64,000 nt of DNA from Sedimenticola sp. (GTDB lineage: Bacteria > Pseudomonadota > Gammaproteobacteria > Chromatiales > Chromatiaceae), in assembly GCA_027026755.1 (NCBI GenBank), contig JALVNE010000235.1, positions 30,721 through 94,720 of the forward strand, given 5' to 3'. Positions 44,797-56,207 of the stretch are shown here, one piece after another. How positions within the stretch are numbered: position 1 is the first letter of the stretch; the number at the start of each line of letters is the position of its first letter. The notes under the pieces were generated by a model. The model worked only from the letters and a program-made list of their open reading frames with translations, had not been told where the DNA came from and made no database searches. The translations under genes were made by a program, and so were the position numbers.

Positions 44797-45779
44797 CCGT
44801 TGTCGTCTTCCCGTTCGAACAGGGCGTCCACGAAGGCTTTGGGATCGAACACCCGCAGATCCTCTATGCCTTCGCCCACGCCAATGAAGCGAATGGGAAT
44901 GCCCATTTTTTCGGCAATGGCAAAGATGATGCCGCCCCGGGCCGTGCCGTCCAGCTTGGTCAGGGTGATGCCCGTGAGAGGAATGGCCTTGCTGAACTGT
45001 TCCGCCTGGTTGACAGCGTTCTGGCCCGTGGTGGCGTCCACCACCAGCATCACTTCATGGGGCGCGTCCGGGTCGATCTTCTTCATTACCCGGGCGATCT
45101 TGGCCAGCTCGTCCATGAGATTGCTCTTGGTGTGCAGGCGGCCGGCCGTGTCGGCGATGAGCACGTCCACCCCCCGGGCGGTGGCCGCCTCCAGGGCGTC
45201 ATAGATCACCGAGGCGGAATCCGCCCCGGAATGCTGGGCGATGACCGGGATGCCGTTGCGCTCGCCCCAGGTCTGCAGCTGCTCGACGGCGGCGGCGCGG
45301 AAGGTGTCGCCAGCGGCCAGCATCACCGTCTGGCCTTCGTCCTGGAGCTGCCTGGCCAGTTTGCCGATGGTGGTGGTCTTGCCGGCACCGTTGATGCCCA
45401 CCATGAGAATCACCTGGGGACGGCCGGGCGCGGGCTGCTTCACCGGGGCCTCGGTCTTCTCCAGGATTTCTTCCAGAAGTTCCTTGAGGGCATCCACCAG
45501 GGCCTGGGGGTCGGACAGGGTTTTGCGCGCCACCCGGTCCGTGAGTTCGTCGATGATGCGTCGCGTGGCGTCCACGCCCACGTCGGCGGTGAGCAGCAGG
45601 GTTTCCAGGTCTTCCAGAAGTTCATCGTCGATCTTCTTGCGCCCCAGCACCAGACTCGCCAGACCGTCGGTGAAGTTGGCCCGGGTGCGGGCCAGGCCAG
45701 ACTTGAGGCGCTGGAACAGGCCGGGCTTCTTTTGTTTTTCATTGGATGGGGCGCTCTTTTTCTTGCCGAAGCCGAACAT
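44793..45779 (-). CDS. ftsY: Signal recognition particle receptor FtsY
   Basis: 328 residues, SRP GTPase that docks ribosome-SRP complexes at the membrane. An N domain helical bundle precedes the G domain: G1 GINGAGKTT (128-136), DTFRAAAVEQL insertion-box region, DTAGRLHTKSNLMDEL (G3) and TKLDGTARGG (G4). The acidic A domain of E. coli FtsY is reduced to a ~20-residue basic tail. First gene of ftsYEX. Confidence 0.97.
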   Translation of the reverse strand: MFGFGKKKSAPSNEKQKKPGLFQRLKSGLARTRANFTDGLASLVLGRKKIDDELLEDLETLLLTADVGVDATRRIIDELTDRVARKTLSDPQALVDALKELLEEILEKTEAPVKQPAPGRPQVILMVGINGAGKTTTIGKLARQLQDEGQTVMLAAGDTFRAAAVEQLQTWGERNGIPVIAQHSGADSASVIYDALEAATARGVDVLIADTAGRLHTKSNLMDELAKIARVMKKIDPDAPHEVMLVVDATTGQNAVNQAEQFSKAIPLTGITLTKLDGTARGGIIFAIAEKMGIPIRFIGVGEGIEDLRVFDPKAFVDALFEREDDNG

Positions 45780-45852
45780 GGTTTCACCTTGGACAACAAG
45801 GACAGGTTTTGAAAGAATGAAACTTTACCATACTTGGGAAATTGAACCGCCT

Positions 45853-47211
45853 ATGCGTACCTTGTGGATACTGTTGCTCTGCCTGTTCAGTTTGCCTGCC
45901 CAGGCGGCGGGAGAAAAGGTCGAGGAATTCATGCTGGACAATGGCATGAAGCTCATCGTCAAGCCGGATCACCGGGCGCCGGTGGTGGTCAGCCAGGTCT
46001 GGTACAAGGTCGGTTCCAGCTATGAGCTGCCGGGCGCCACGGGCGTGTCCCATGTACTGGAACACATGATGTTCAAGGGCACCAACAAGGTGCCGCCTGA
46101 CGAGTTTTCACGCATTGTCGCGGCATTGGGCGGCAGTGAGAACGCCTTCACCGGCATCGATTACACCGCCTATTTCGAAACCCTGTCCAAGCAGCACCTG
46201 GAGCGTGCCCTGGAGCTGGAGGCGGACCGCATGCAGAACCTGCGGCTGGATGAGAAAGAGTTCAAACGCGAGCTGGCCGTGGTGCGTGAGGAGCGCCGCC
46301 TGCGCACGGACGACGATCCCAACGGACTGCTCTGGGAGCAATTCCGCGCCGTGGCCTGGCGGGTGTCGCCCTACCGCAACCCGGTCATCGGCTGGATGCA
46401 CGACCTGGAAGTCATGACCGTTGCCGATCTGCAAAAGTGGTACCAGCAGTGGTATTCACCGGACAATGCCCTGCTGGTGGTGGTGGGTGACGTGGATCCC
46501 GCCGAGGTCCTGGCCCTGGCAAAAAAACACTTCGGCCCTGTTCCGGCAAGAAAGCGTGAAGCCTGGCGGCAGCATCCCGAGCCCGAGCAGCAGGGGCCGG
46601 TGCGCATGACCCTGAAGGTGCCGGCAGAGCAGCCGGTGCTGGTCATGGGCTACAAGGCACCGGCCATGGTGGACCTGAAGGACCCGGCAGAGGCCTATGC
46701 CCTGATGGTGCTCAATTCCATCCTGGGGGACGGGGACAGCTCCCGCCTGTCGGCGGCGGTGGTGCGTGACCAGGGTCTGGCGGTGTCCGCCGGCAGCAGC
46801 TACGACCCCTTCAGCCGCCTGTCCGGCCTGCTGGAGATCGAGGCCGTCCCCGCTCAGGGCGTGGATCTGGATGAACTGGAAGCCGCCCTGCGCGCCCAGG
46901 CAAAACGCCTGCAGGAGGAGCCGGTGAGCAGGAAGGAATTGCAGCGGGTCATCAACCGTACCCTGGCGGCCAAGGTGTTCGCCCGGGATTCCATGTTCTA
47001 CCAGGCCATGCTCATCGGCATGCGCGAGGCCAATGGTTATGACTGGCGCAGCCTGGATCAGGAGCTGAAGCATATCCGCGCGGTGACTGCCGAACAGGTG
47101 CAGGCCGTGGCGCGCAAGTACCTGGTGGAGCAGCGGCTCACGGTGGCCCGCCTGGAGCCGGTGAAAAAGGACAAGGCGAAAGAAGCCGGGACGCGGGAGG
47201 ACAAATCATGA
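45853..47211 (+). CDS. M16-family zinc metallopeptidase, active subunit
   Basis: 452 residues. Signal peptide (MRTLWILLLCLFSLPAQAA) directs it to the periplasm. The inverted zinc motif HVLEH places the ligands at His67 and His71 with catalytic Glu70; Glu147 in VVREERR is the likely third ligand. Two M16 domains follow. Start chosen at ATG 45853 for its clean signal peptide; ATG 45817 is possible. The next gene encodes a partner lacking the motif, the usual arrangement for two-subunit M16B peptidases. Substrate unknown. Confidence 0.9.
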   Translation: MRTLWILLLCLFSLPAQAAGEKVEEFMLDNGMKLIVKPDHRAPVVVSQVWYKVGSSYELPGATGVSHVLEHMMFKGTNKVPPDEFSRIVAALGGSENAFTGIDYTAYFETLSKQHLERALELEADRMQNLRLDEKEFKRELAVVREERRLRTDDDPNGLLWEQFRAVAWRVSPYRNPVIGWMHDLEVMTVADLQKWYQQWYSPDNALLVVVGDVDPAEVLALAKKHFGPVPARKREAWRQHPEPEQQGPVRMTLKVPAEQPVLVMGYKAPAMVDLKDPAEAYALMVLNSILGDGDSSRLSAAVVRDQGLAVSAGSSYDPFSRLSGLLEIEAVPAQGVDLDELEAALRAQAKRLQEEPVSRKELQRVINRTLAAKVFARDSMFYQAMLIGMREANGYDWRSLDQELKHIRAVTAEQVQAVARKYLVEQRLTVARLEPVKKDKAKEAGTREDKS

Positions 47212-48500
47212 AGCGCATCCTGTCATTGTTGTTCCTGCTGCTGGCCACGGGACAGGGCTTGGCCATCGAGGTTCAGGCCTGGCAGACCAAAGGCGGCGCC
47301 CGGGTCATGTATGTGCACGCGCCCCAGCTGCCCATGGTGAACCTGCAGGTGATGTTCGATGCCGGCAGCGCCCGGGATGGCGAGCTGCCTGGTCAGGCCA
47401 GGCTGCTCAACGAACTGCTCTTGGAAGGGGCGGGCAAATGGGATGCGGATCAACTGGCTGCCGAGCTGGAATCCCGGGGGATAGAGGTCAGCACCCACAC
47501 GGGCCGGGACATGGCGCAGATCACCCTGCGCAGCCTCAGTGACAAGAACATTCTTACGCCTGCCCTGGACATGCTGGCCGCCATGCTGGCCAGTCCCCGG
47601 CTGGAAGAAGAGGCCATCGCCCGGGTGAAGGAAAGAACCCTGGCTTCTTTGCGCCTGGCCAGCCAGTCGGCGGAAGAGGTGGCGGACAGGGAAATGATGG
47701 CCGCCCTCTACGGTGATCATCCCTATGCTCATGACCCCCTGGGCACGGAAGCCGCCTTGGAAAAAATGGACAGAGCCGCTCTGCAGGCCTTCCATCAGCA
47801 GTTCTATACCCAGGCCAATGCCGTGGTGGCTCTGGTGGGCGACGTGAACCGCACCCAGGCGGAGATTCTGGTGGAACATCTGCTTGCCGGCCTGCCCGTG
47901 GGTGAAAGGGCGGCGCCCCTGCCGGAGCCAAAGCCCGCCAAGGCCCGCCAGCTGCACAAGGATTTTCCCTCGTCCCAGACTCACCTCTACCTGGGCATGC
48001 TGGGCATCAGCCGCAAGGATCCGGACTACTTCCCCCTCATCCTGGGCAATCACATCCTGGGCGGCAGTGGCCTCACCTCCCTCATGGGAGAGGAAGTGCG
48101 CAACAAGCGCGGCCTGTCCTATGGCATCTCCAGCTATTTTTCCCCCCTGCGGGTGAAAGGGCCCTGGATGCTCACGGCACAGACAAAGAACAGCCAGGCG
48201 AAGGATACTCTGGAACTGATGACCGCCCTGCTGCGGGAGTTCATCGACGAAGGCCCCACGAAAAAGCAGCTGGAAGCGGCCAAGCAGCACCTTGCCGGCG
48301 GTTTTCCCCTGAAGCTGTCCAGTAACAAAAAGATTCTGCAGCAGATCAGCGTGATGGCGTTCTACGACCTGCCGCGGGACTGGCTGGATACCTGGTCCGC
48401 CCGGGTGGAACAGGTAAGCCGGGCCAGGATTCGCCGGACCTTCCGCCGGCGCATGCCCATGAAGCACCTGATTCAGGTCACCGTGGGCGGCGGAAAATAG
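47208..48500 (+). CDS. M16-family peptidase-like protein, non-catalytic subunit
   Basis: 430 residues with signal peptide (ILSLLFLLLATGQGLA). Same two-domain M16 fold, but the zinc motif position reads LLNELLLEG, so it lacks HxxEH and is presumed inactive. The C-terminal half keeps the substrate-binding segment GGSGLTSLMGEEVRNKRGLSYGISSYF, typical of the partner subunit. ATGA overlap with the active subunit gene implies stoichiometric assembly. Confidence 0.9.
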   Translation: MKRILSLLFLLLATGQGLAIEVQAWQTKGGARVMYVHAPQLPMVNLQVMFDAGSARDGELPGQARLLNELLLEGAGKWDADQLAAELESRGIEVSTHTGRDMAQITLRSLSDKNILTPALDMLAAMLASPRLEEEAIARVKERTLASLRLASQSAEEVADREMMAALYGDHPYAHDPLGTEAALEKMDRAALQAFHQQFYTQANAVVALVGDVNRTQAEILVEHLLAGLPVGERAAPLPEPKPAKARQLHKDFPSSQTHLYLGMLGISRKDPDYFPLILGNHILGGSGLTSLMGEEVRNKRGLSYGISSYFSPLRVKGPWMLTAQTKNSQAKDTLELMTALLREFIDEGPTKKQLEAAKQHLAGGFPLKLSSNKKILQQISVMAFYDLPRDWLDTWSARVEQVSRARIRRTFRRRMPMKHLIQVTVGGGK

Positions 48501-49079
48501 TTGGCCGGACGCAGCAACAGCATTCGCATCATCGGCGGTGAATTCCGCGGCCGGCGCCTGTCCTTTGCCGATGTGCCCGGCCTGCGCCCCACCGCGGACC
48601 GGCTCCGGGAAACCCTGTTCAACTGGCTGCAGGGACGGGTGGAAGCGGCCGCCTGCCTGGACCTGTTCGCCGGCAGCGGCGCCCTGGGGCTGGAGGCCCT
48701 GTCCCGGGGCGCGGGTTTTGTGCGCCTGGTGGAGCAGTCCCGGGTGGTGGTTCGCCAGTTGCGGCAGAATCTGGAAATCCTGCAAGTGGAATCCCGGGCC
48801 GAAGTGATCGCGGGCGATGCCATGCGCCTGCTGCGCCAGGAGGCCGACCGGCCTTTCGATCTGGTGTTTCTCGATCCGCCTTTTGCCCGGGACTGGCTGG
48901 AAGAGGCCTGCGGGCTGCTGGAGCGCAATGCCTGGCTCAGCCCCGGCAGCTGGATCTACCTGGAGCAGGACAGCCACCGGCAATGGCCGCAAACCCCGGC
49001 GGGCTGGTCTTTGCACCGGGAGGCCAGGGCCGGGCAGGCCGCCTGCCGCCTGTTTTGCCGTGATACAATGCCAAGCTGA
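48501..49079 (+). CDS. rsmD: 16S rRNA (guanine966-N2)-methyltransferase
   Basis: 192 residues. SIRIIGGEFRGRRL opening, RPTADRLRETLFNWL, SAM site DLFAGSGALGLEALSRGA and catalytic LVFLDPPF are the RsmD signature. It methylates G966 in assembled 30S precursors. Starts at TTG directly after the previous stop. coaD follows, the common rsmD-coaD pairing. Confidence 0.95.
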   Translation: MAGRSNSIRIIGGEFRGRRLSFADVPGLRPTADRLRETLFNWLQGRVEAAACLDLFAGSGALGLEALSRGAGFVRLVEQSRVVVRQLRQNLEILQVESRAEVIAGDAMRLLRQEADRPFDLVFLDPPFARDWLEEACGLLERNAWLSPGSWIYLEQDSHRQWPQTPAGWSLHREARAGQAACRLFCRDTMPS

Positions 49080-49092
49080 TTGGTTCTTCTGA

Positions 49093-51550
<2,458 letters not shown>

Positions 51551-51619
51551 AAATCTTTCCCCCTGGGATTTTCGCGTTACAATATATCATGGCTAAGTAT
51601 TTCTGGAGCTAAAGCAAGA

Positions 51620-51904
51620 ATGGCAAGAGTGACTGTAGAAGATTGTCTGGAACACGTGGACAATCGTTTCAACCTGGTCCTGCTGGCGTCCAAACGCGCC
51701 CGGCAGTTGGAGAATGGCGTCGAGCCCCTGGTTCCCTGGGACAATGACAAGCCCACGGTTGTCGCCCTGCGGGAGATTGCCGCGGGTCTGATCACCAACC
51801 AGACCATCGACGAACAGGTCGAAACCAAGGAAGAATCCATCGACGACGAACTGGCCGCGGCCCTGGCGCAGGAAGTTCAGGCGGCGCTGGACGGCGGCTT
51901 GTAA
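51620..51904 (+). CDS. rpoZ: RNA polymerase omega subunit
   Basis: 94 residues starting [33 protein letters not shown], the omega signature. It assists RNA polymerase assembly and forms part of a ppGpp site. Followed 12 bp later by spoT, the standard rpoZ-spoT order; gmk, often upstream, is replaced here by the gamma-glutamyltransferase gene. A TACAAT sequence near 51577 may be its -10. Confidence 0.96.
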   Translation: MARVTVEDCLEHVDNRFNLVLLASKRARQLENGVEPLVPWDNDKPTVVALREIAAGLITNQTIDEQVETKEESIDDELAAALAQEVQAALDGGL

Positions 51905-51916
51905 GAACATACGCCG

Positions 51917-54109
51917 GTGGCCACTTCACTGCCTGTCGAACCCGAAGGCAAATGGCCACCCCTGGTGCCCGTGCGCGACAAAGGCGGCACGGGCCCCCGT
52001 TACCAGATCAGTGATCTGTGCACCTACCTGGAATCCTACCTGCCGTATGAGCAGGTCCGGGAGGTGTATCGCGCCTACCTGTTCGGCGCGGAAGCCCACA
52101 AGGACCAGAAACGCCTGTCCGGCGAGCCCTATATCTGTCATCCGGTGGCGGTGGCGCGCATCCTCGCGGAAATGCGCATGGACTACCAATGCCTGATGGC
52201 AGCCATTCTCCATGATGTCATCGAGGATACCCCCACGGCCAAGGATCAGCTGGCGGAAGAATTCAGCGAAGAAATCGCCGAACTGGTGGATGGCGTCAGC
52301 AAGCTGGCCAAGATCGGCTCCCTGAGCCGTGCCGAGGCCCAGGCGGAAAGCTTCCGCAAGATGATGCTGGCCATGACCCGGGACATCCGGGTGATTCTCA
52401 TCAAGCTGGCCGACCGGCTGCACAACATGCGCACCCTGGGCGTCATGCGCCCGGACAAGGCGCGCCGCATCTCCCGGGAAACCACGGAGATCTATGCCCC
52501 CATTGCCCAGCGCCTGGGCATCAACAGCCTGCGCGTGGAGCTGGAAGATCTGGGCATGGCTGCCTATTATCCCTGGCGTTACCGGGTCATCAGCGAACGC
52601 CTGCAGAAGTTGCGGGGGAATAGCAAGGAGCTGGTGAACAGTGTGGCCCAGGCCATGCGCGACCGTCTGGCCCAGGAAGATTTCAAAGGGGAGGTCAGTG
52701 GCCGGGAGAAACATATCTGCAGCATCTACCGCAAGATGCGCGACAAGCATTTGTCCCTGAGCGAGGTGGCGGATGTGTTTGCTTTCCGCATCCTGGTGGA
52801 CGACGTGGATACCTGTTACCGGGTGCTGGGGGCCATGCACAGCCTGTACAAACCCGTGCCCGGACGCTTCAAGGACTATATCGCCATCCCCAAGGCCAAT
52901 GGCTACCAGTCCCTGCACACGGTACTGGTAGGGCCCCACGGCCAGCATATCGAAGTGCAGATCCGCACCCATGAAATGCACAAGGTGGCCGAGGAGGGCA
53001 TTGCCGCCCACTGGCACTACAAGACGGGGGATGAGAGGTTTCCCCCAGCCGCCGCCGCGGAATGGGTGCGCAACCTGCTGGAGGTGCAGAAAGGGTCTGG
53101 TACTTCCACGGAATTCCTCGAACACGTGAAAGTGGATTTATTCCCGGACGAGGTCTATGTGTTCACTCCCGATGGCCAGATCAAAGTGCTGCCCAAAGGC
53201 GCTTCGGTGGTGGATTTTGCCTATGCCATTCATTCCGACGTGGGCAACCACTGTGTGGCGGCGCGGGTGGACCATCGCCTGGTTCCCCTGCGCACCCGCC
53301 TGCGCAATGGCCAGACGGTGCAGATTCTCACCAATGATGACGCCCGGCCCAACCCCGCCTGGCTGGATTTCGTGGTCACTGGCAAGGCCAGGGCGGGCAT
53401 ACGCACCTTCCTCAAACGTCTGGAAACCGACGAAGCCGCCCAGCTGGGCCAGCGCATGCTGGAGCGGGAACTGGAAAAGCATGGGGCGGCGCTGTCGGAG
53501 ATAAAGGAAAGTCAGATCCAGTCGGTGCTGGAACAGCTCAAGGTGAACAGCCTGCGTGATCTGATGATAGACATCGGCCTGGGCAACCGCATGGTGAAGC
53601 TGGTAGCAGGGACGCTACTGTCCGTGGACGCCCTGGACAAGGATGGCGAGCCCGGCGCGGACCTGACCATACGCGGCACCGAGGGCATGGTGGTGAAGTT
53701 CGGCAAATGCTGTCATCCCATTCCCGGCGATCCGGTGATTGCGGTGTTTTATCCCGGCAAGGGGCTGGTGGTGCATCACCAGTCCTGTCCCAACGTACTG
53801 GATGAAAAGAAGTCCCGGGCGGACTGGGTGGACGTACGCTGGGAAGACGATGTCCAGGGAGAGTTCGACACGGCCCTCTACCTGGACGTGAACAACAAGC
53901 GGGGCATGCTGGCGATCATCGCCTCGGCCATTTCGGAAATGGGATCGAACATCGATGACATCCGCACTGAGGATCATGATGGACAGACTTCGTGTCTGCA
54001 TCTGCTCATCTCCGTTTCCGACAGAAAGCATCTGGCCGCCATCATGCGGCGCCTGCGCGCCATTCCCGAGGTATTGCGCATCAGCCGCGATCTGGGCCGC
54101 AAGAACTGA
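51917..54109 (+). CDS. spoT: (p)ppGpp synthetase/hydrolase SpoT
   Basis: 730 residues from GTG 51917. The hydrolase HD domain has HPVAVARIL, LHDVIEDT and RLHNMRTL, intact. The synthetase domain (VSGREKHICSIYRKM, YIAIPKANGYQSLHTVL, HIEVQIRT) looks complete. TGS (VYVFTPDGQIKVLPKGASVVDFAYAIHSDVG), a conserved Cys zone (KFGKCCHPIPGDP) and a C-terminal ACT domain follow. An active hydrolase identifies SpoT rather than RelA. Operon with rpoZ. Confidence 0.95.
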   Translation: MATSLPVEPEGKWPPLVPVRDKGGTGPRYQISDLCTYLESYLPYEQVREVYRAYLFGAEAHKDQKRLSGEPYICHPVAVARILAEMRMDYQCLMAAILHDVIEDTPTAKDQLAEEFSEEIAELVDGVSKLAKIGSLSRAEAQAESFRKMMLAMTRDIRVILIKLADRLHNMRTLGVMRPDKARRISRETTEIYAPIAQRLGINSLRVELEDLGMAAYYPWRYRVISERLQKLRGNSKELVNSVAQAMRDRLAQEDFKGEVSGREKHICSIYRKMRDKHLSLSEVADVFAFRILVDDVDTCYRVLGAMHSLYKPVPGRFKDYIAIPKANGYQSLHTVLVGPHGQHIEVQIRTHEMHKVAEEGIAAHWHYKTGDERFPPAAAAEWVRNLLEVQKGSGTSTEFLEHVKVDLFPDEVYVFTPDGQIKVLPKGASVVDFAYAIHSDVGNHCVAARVDHRLVPLRTRLRNGQTVQILTNDDARPNPAWLDFVVTGKARAGIRTFLKRLETDEAAQLGQRMLERELEKHGAALSEIKESQIQSVLEQLKVNSLRDLMIDIGLGNRMVKLVAGTLLSVDALDKDGEPGADLTIRGTEGMVVKFGKCCHPIPGDPVIAVFYPGKGLVVHHQSCPNVLDEKKSRADWVDVRWEDDVQGEFDTALYLDVNNKRGMLAIIASAISEMGSNIDDIRTEDHDGQTSCLHLLISVSDRKHLAAIMRRLRAIPEVLRISRDLGRKN

Positions 54110-54121
54110 TTCCTTGTCCTG

Positions 54122-54718
54122 ATGTCGCTTAGATTTCATCGTTCTGTCAATGAACCCTTGTGGGTGGATCTTGGTTCCCGCCATGTCTCCATGGTGCCGG
54201 CTCATGTCTATGCCTGGCTCAGGGACCCGGCCTCACTCACCCGCAGAGTGACCGACGCCTGTCCTGGAAAATTCCGTGTGCAAGTGAGGTTTCAGGGCTG
54301 GGCGGGCGCCCTGAATTCCGAAACCCGTTTGCTGCAGCTCGGGCTGCGCGAGGCCTGCCTGGTGCGGGAGGTGGAACTTCTGTGCAAGGATGAACCCCAG
54401 GTGTTCGCGCGCACCCTGATGCCCGTGAGCAGTCTGGGTGGCGCGGCGCGGCAGCTTTCCCGTCTGCGCAACAAACCCTTGGGAAAAGTCCTGTTCGCCA
54501 ATCCCCATACCCGGCGCAAGCGGGTGCAGATCGCGCGCATCCTGCCCCAGCACAAGCTGTTTCAGTCGGCGGTTTCCCACCTGGACGAGAAGCCGGAAGT
54601 ATTGTGGGGACGCCGCACCCTGTTCCTGTACGTGGGCAAGCCCATCCTGGTCAACGAGATTTTCCTGCCCACGCTGGTGAACCGGGTTTCACTTCCCGGC
54701 AGTCGTTCATTCCGCTGA
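54122..54718 (+). CDS. ubiC: Chorismate pyruvate-lyase family protein
   Basis: 198 residues. It resembles UbiC, which converts chorismate to 4-hydroxybenzoate for ubiquinone. LREACLVREVELLCKDEPQVFARTLMP holds the substrate-binding Arg region, and GRRTLFLYVGKPILVNEIFLP ends with the conserved Glu. Sequence match by eye is good at these motifs and weaker elsewhere. It lies 12 bp past spoT and its end overlaps convergent mobA by 12 bp. Confidence 0.85.
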   Translation: MSLRFHRSVNEPLWVDLGSRHVSMVPAHVYAWLRDPASLTRRVTDACPGKFRVQVRFQGWAGALNSETRLLQLGLREACLVREVELLCKDEPQVFARTLMPVSSLGGAARQLSRLRNKPLGKVLFANPHTRRKRVQIARILPQHKLFQSAVSHLDEKPEVLWGRRTLFLYVGKPILVNEIFLPTLVNRVSLPGSRSFR

Positions 54719-55321
54719 GGCCCGCTTCACCAGGCCGGAATCCACAATCTGCTGCATTTGGGCTTCATCGTTGACGTTGGCGAAGCGTTCCGGCATATCG
54801 GAAAAATCCGCCAGGGCCGGGCAGTGGCGCTTGCACCACTGCCCCAGCCGGCGCTCGCCGCTGTTCAGGTAATCTTCCAAACTGGGCCGAAGCTGGGTGG
54901 ACATGAGAGTAAATGCCGGCTGCAGTTTATGGCCGTCGTGAACCACGGCAAGCTCGGCTGGCTGGGCGTCCAGGGCCCCAACCAGGCGTTGCACCAGCTC
55001 AGGGGGCAGGGCCGGAACATCACAGGGCACGCAAAGCAGCCAATCAGTGTTTGCTTGTTTCAGCGCTGCCAGAATGCCCGCCAGCGGCCCCTGGTAGCCT
55101 TCCTCTTCGTCCCTGACGACCGGGAACTCAAAGCGGGCGTAACGGGACAGGTTGCGATTGGCGCTGATGATGATATTGCCGACCTGTGGTTTGAGCACGT
55201 CCAAGACATGAGCAATCATGGGACGACCGGCGAGGGGCACCAGCCCCTTGTCCCGTCCCCCCATGCGCGAGCCCCTGCCGCCTGCCAGGATTACGGCGCT
55301 TATGTCATTGCTGTCGATCAT
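54707..55321 (-). CDS. mobA: Molybdenum cofactor guanylyltransferase
   Basis: 204 residues from ATG 55321. It attaches GMP to molybdopterin. Nucleotide-binding ISAVILAGGRGSRMGGRDKGLVPLAGRPMI at the N-terminus; LCVPCDVPALP is the metal/nucleotide Asp region. Transcribed alone. The upstream extension of the frame is not supported by the family. No other molybdopterin gene is in the window. Confidence 0.93.
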   Translation of the reverse strand: MIDSNDISAVILAGGRGSRMGGRDKGLVPLAGRPMIAHVLDVLKPQVGNIIISANRNLSRYARFEFPVVRDEEEGYQGPLAGILAALKQANTDWLLCVPCDVPALPPELVQRLVGALDAQPAELAVVHDGHKLQPAFTLMSTQLRPSLEDYLNSGERRLGQWCKRHCPALADFSDMPERFANVNDEAQMQQIVDSGLVKRASAE

Positions 55322-55414
55322 TCTTGTGCAGGCATGGCTGGTTGAGCCTGGTATGATTTGATTATCAGCGATTACACCGCCCCGGATGATGCAAGCTTCT
55401 TCCCTTCCCCTGGG

Positions 55415-55456
55415 AGGATGCCGTAAAAGCTCATGGAAGGACTTTTTCAACATCCT
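55415..55456. repeat. AGGATG-family hairpin repeat
   Basis: AGGATGCCGTAAAAGCTC / GACTTTTTCAACATCCT, near-perfect 17-bp arms around a 7-base loop, between the toxin gene 3' end and the mobA 5' region. Confidence 0.7.
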
Positions 55457-55466
55457 GATAAGCCCG

Positions 55467-55835
55467 CTAACCCCTTACTGAATTCTCAGAGGTGGTAAAT
55501 TTTCCGGTACGTATCAGGTCGATAACAATATTTCGAACTTCAGACAGTTTTTCTTCATTTATTTGCGCTGCGACATCTTGAAACAGGCTGTGGTGAGCGG
55601 TAAATAGTTTGCCGGGACGTATAAAGCTGAGACGTTGTAGTGAACCCATGGCAAAATCTGTTGATGTCAGCTCAATAGCGGCAGCGTCTGAATAAGCACG
55701 GCTGGTTATTTGCAGGCAAACCCAGTCATCTCTGCCAACTGTTGCCAGAATCAGAGCGGGCCGCAACTTGGAAGCAGAGAGGCCGGAAAACGGAAAAGGT
55801 ATGAGAACCACACTGCCTACTGTAAGTGAGACCAT
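55467..55835 (-). CDS. PemK/MazF-family toxin
   Basis: 122 residues. VGSVVLIPFPFSGLSASKLRPALIL, then CLQITSRAYSD and SFIRPGKLFT, are motifs of the PemK/MazF-type growth inhibitor fold, usually sequence-specific mRNA interferases. It overlaps the upstream antitoxin gene by 19 bp. GC content is lower than the neighbourhood, as common for mobile toxin-antitoxin loci. Confidence 0.85.
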   Translation of the reverse strand: MVSLTVGSVVLIPFPFSGLSASKLRPALILATVGRDDWVCLQITSRAYSDAAAIELTSTDFAMGSLQRLSFIRPGKLFTAHHSLFQDVAAQINEEKLSEVRNIVIDLIRTGKFTTSENSVRG

Positions 55836-56026
55836 GCTTCATCTTCTTCTGGTTTTAGCCAATCTTCCGCCAAAGCTTTCTCGGCAAGCCGGGTAGTTTC
55901 ATCCATTTCTCCGGGAAGGCTGTCCAGTATGGTTACCAAGGCACGATGTCGTCCCTTGATTTCGATTGGTTCCATCAGGCGGATATGGCCTTGTTCGTCA
56001 ATGATGGCTTCTACAGTTTGTTTCAC
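55817..56026 (-). CDS. Antitoxin of PemK-type pair
   Basis: 69 residues from GTG 56026 (MKQTVEAIIDEQGHIRLMEP). A short beta-rich N-terminus (possible DNA-binding or AbrB-like part) is followed by an acidic helical tail (EMDETTRLAEKALAEDWLKPEEDEAW), which would wrap the toxin. Identity as antitoxin rests on size, acidic tail, order and overlap; I do not recognise the exact family. Confidence 0.75.
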   Translation of the reverse strand: MKQTVEAIIDEQGHIRLMEPIEIKGRHRALVTILDSLPGEMDETTRLAEKALAEDWLKPEEDEAWSHLQ

Positions 56027-56207
56027 GGTATATTCTCTTGTTTGAAAAAGCGTTGAATCGAGTAGATTCGGTGAAAATTTTCTTGCTTTTGGTCGCCGGG
56101 TTAATGCGGTATTGACGATGCTGAAGGTAAGATAATATTCAATAACTTACCGTTACTCAATAATTTTTCCCTGAGCAATCATTCGACTTTTTCCAAAGAT
56201 CCCGCAG

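Noticed and set aside
45241..45852. Long N-terminal extension of the active M16 peptidase frame
   Set aside because: The extension is antisense to ftsY; the signal peptide begins at 45853.
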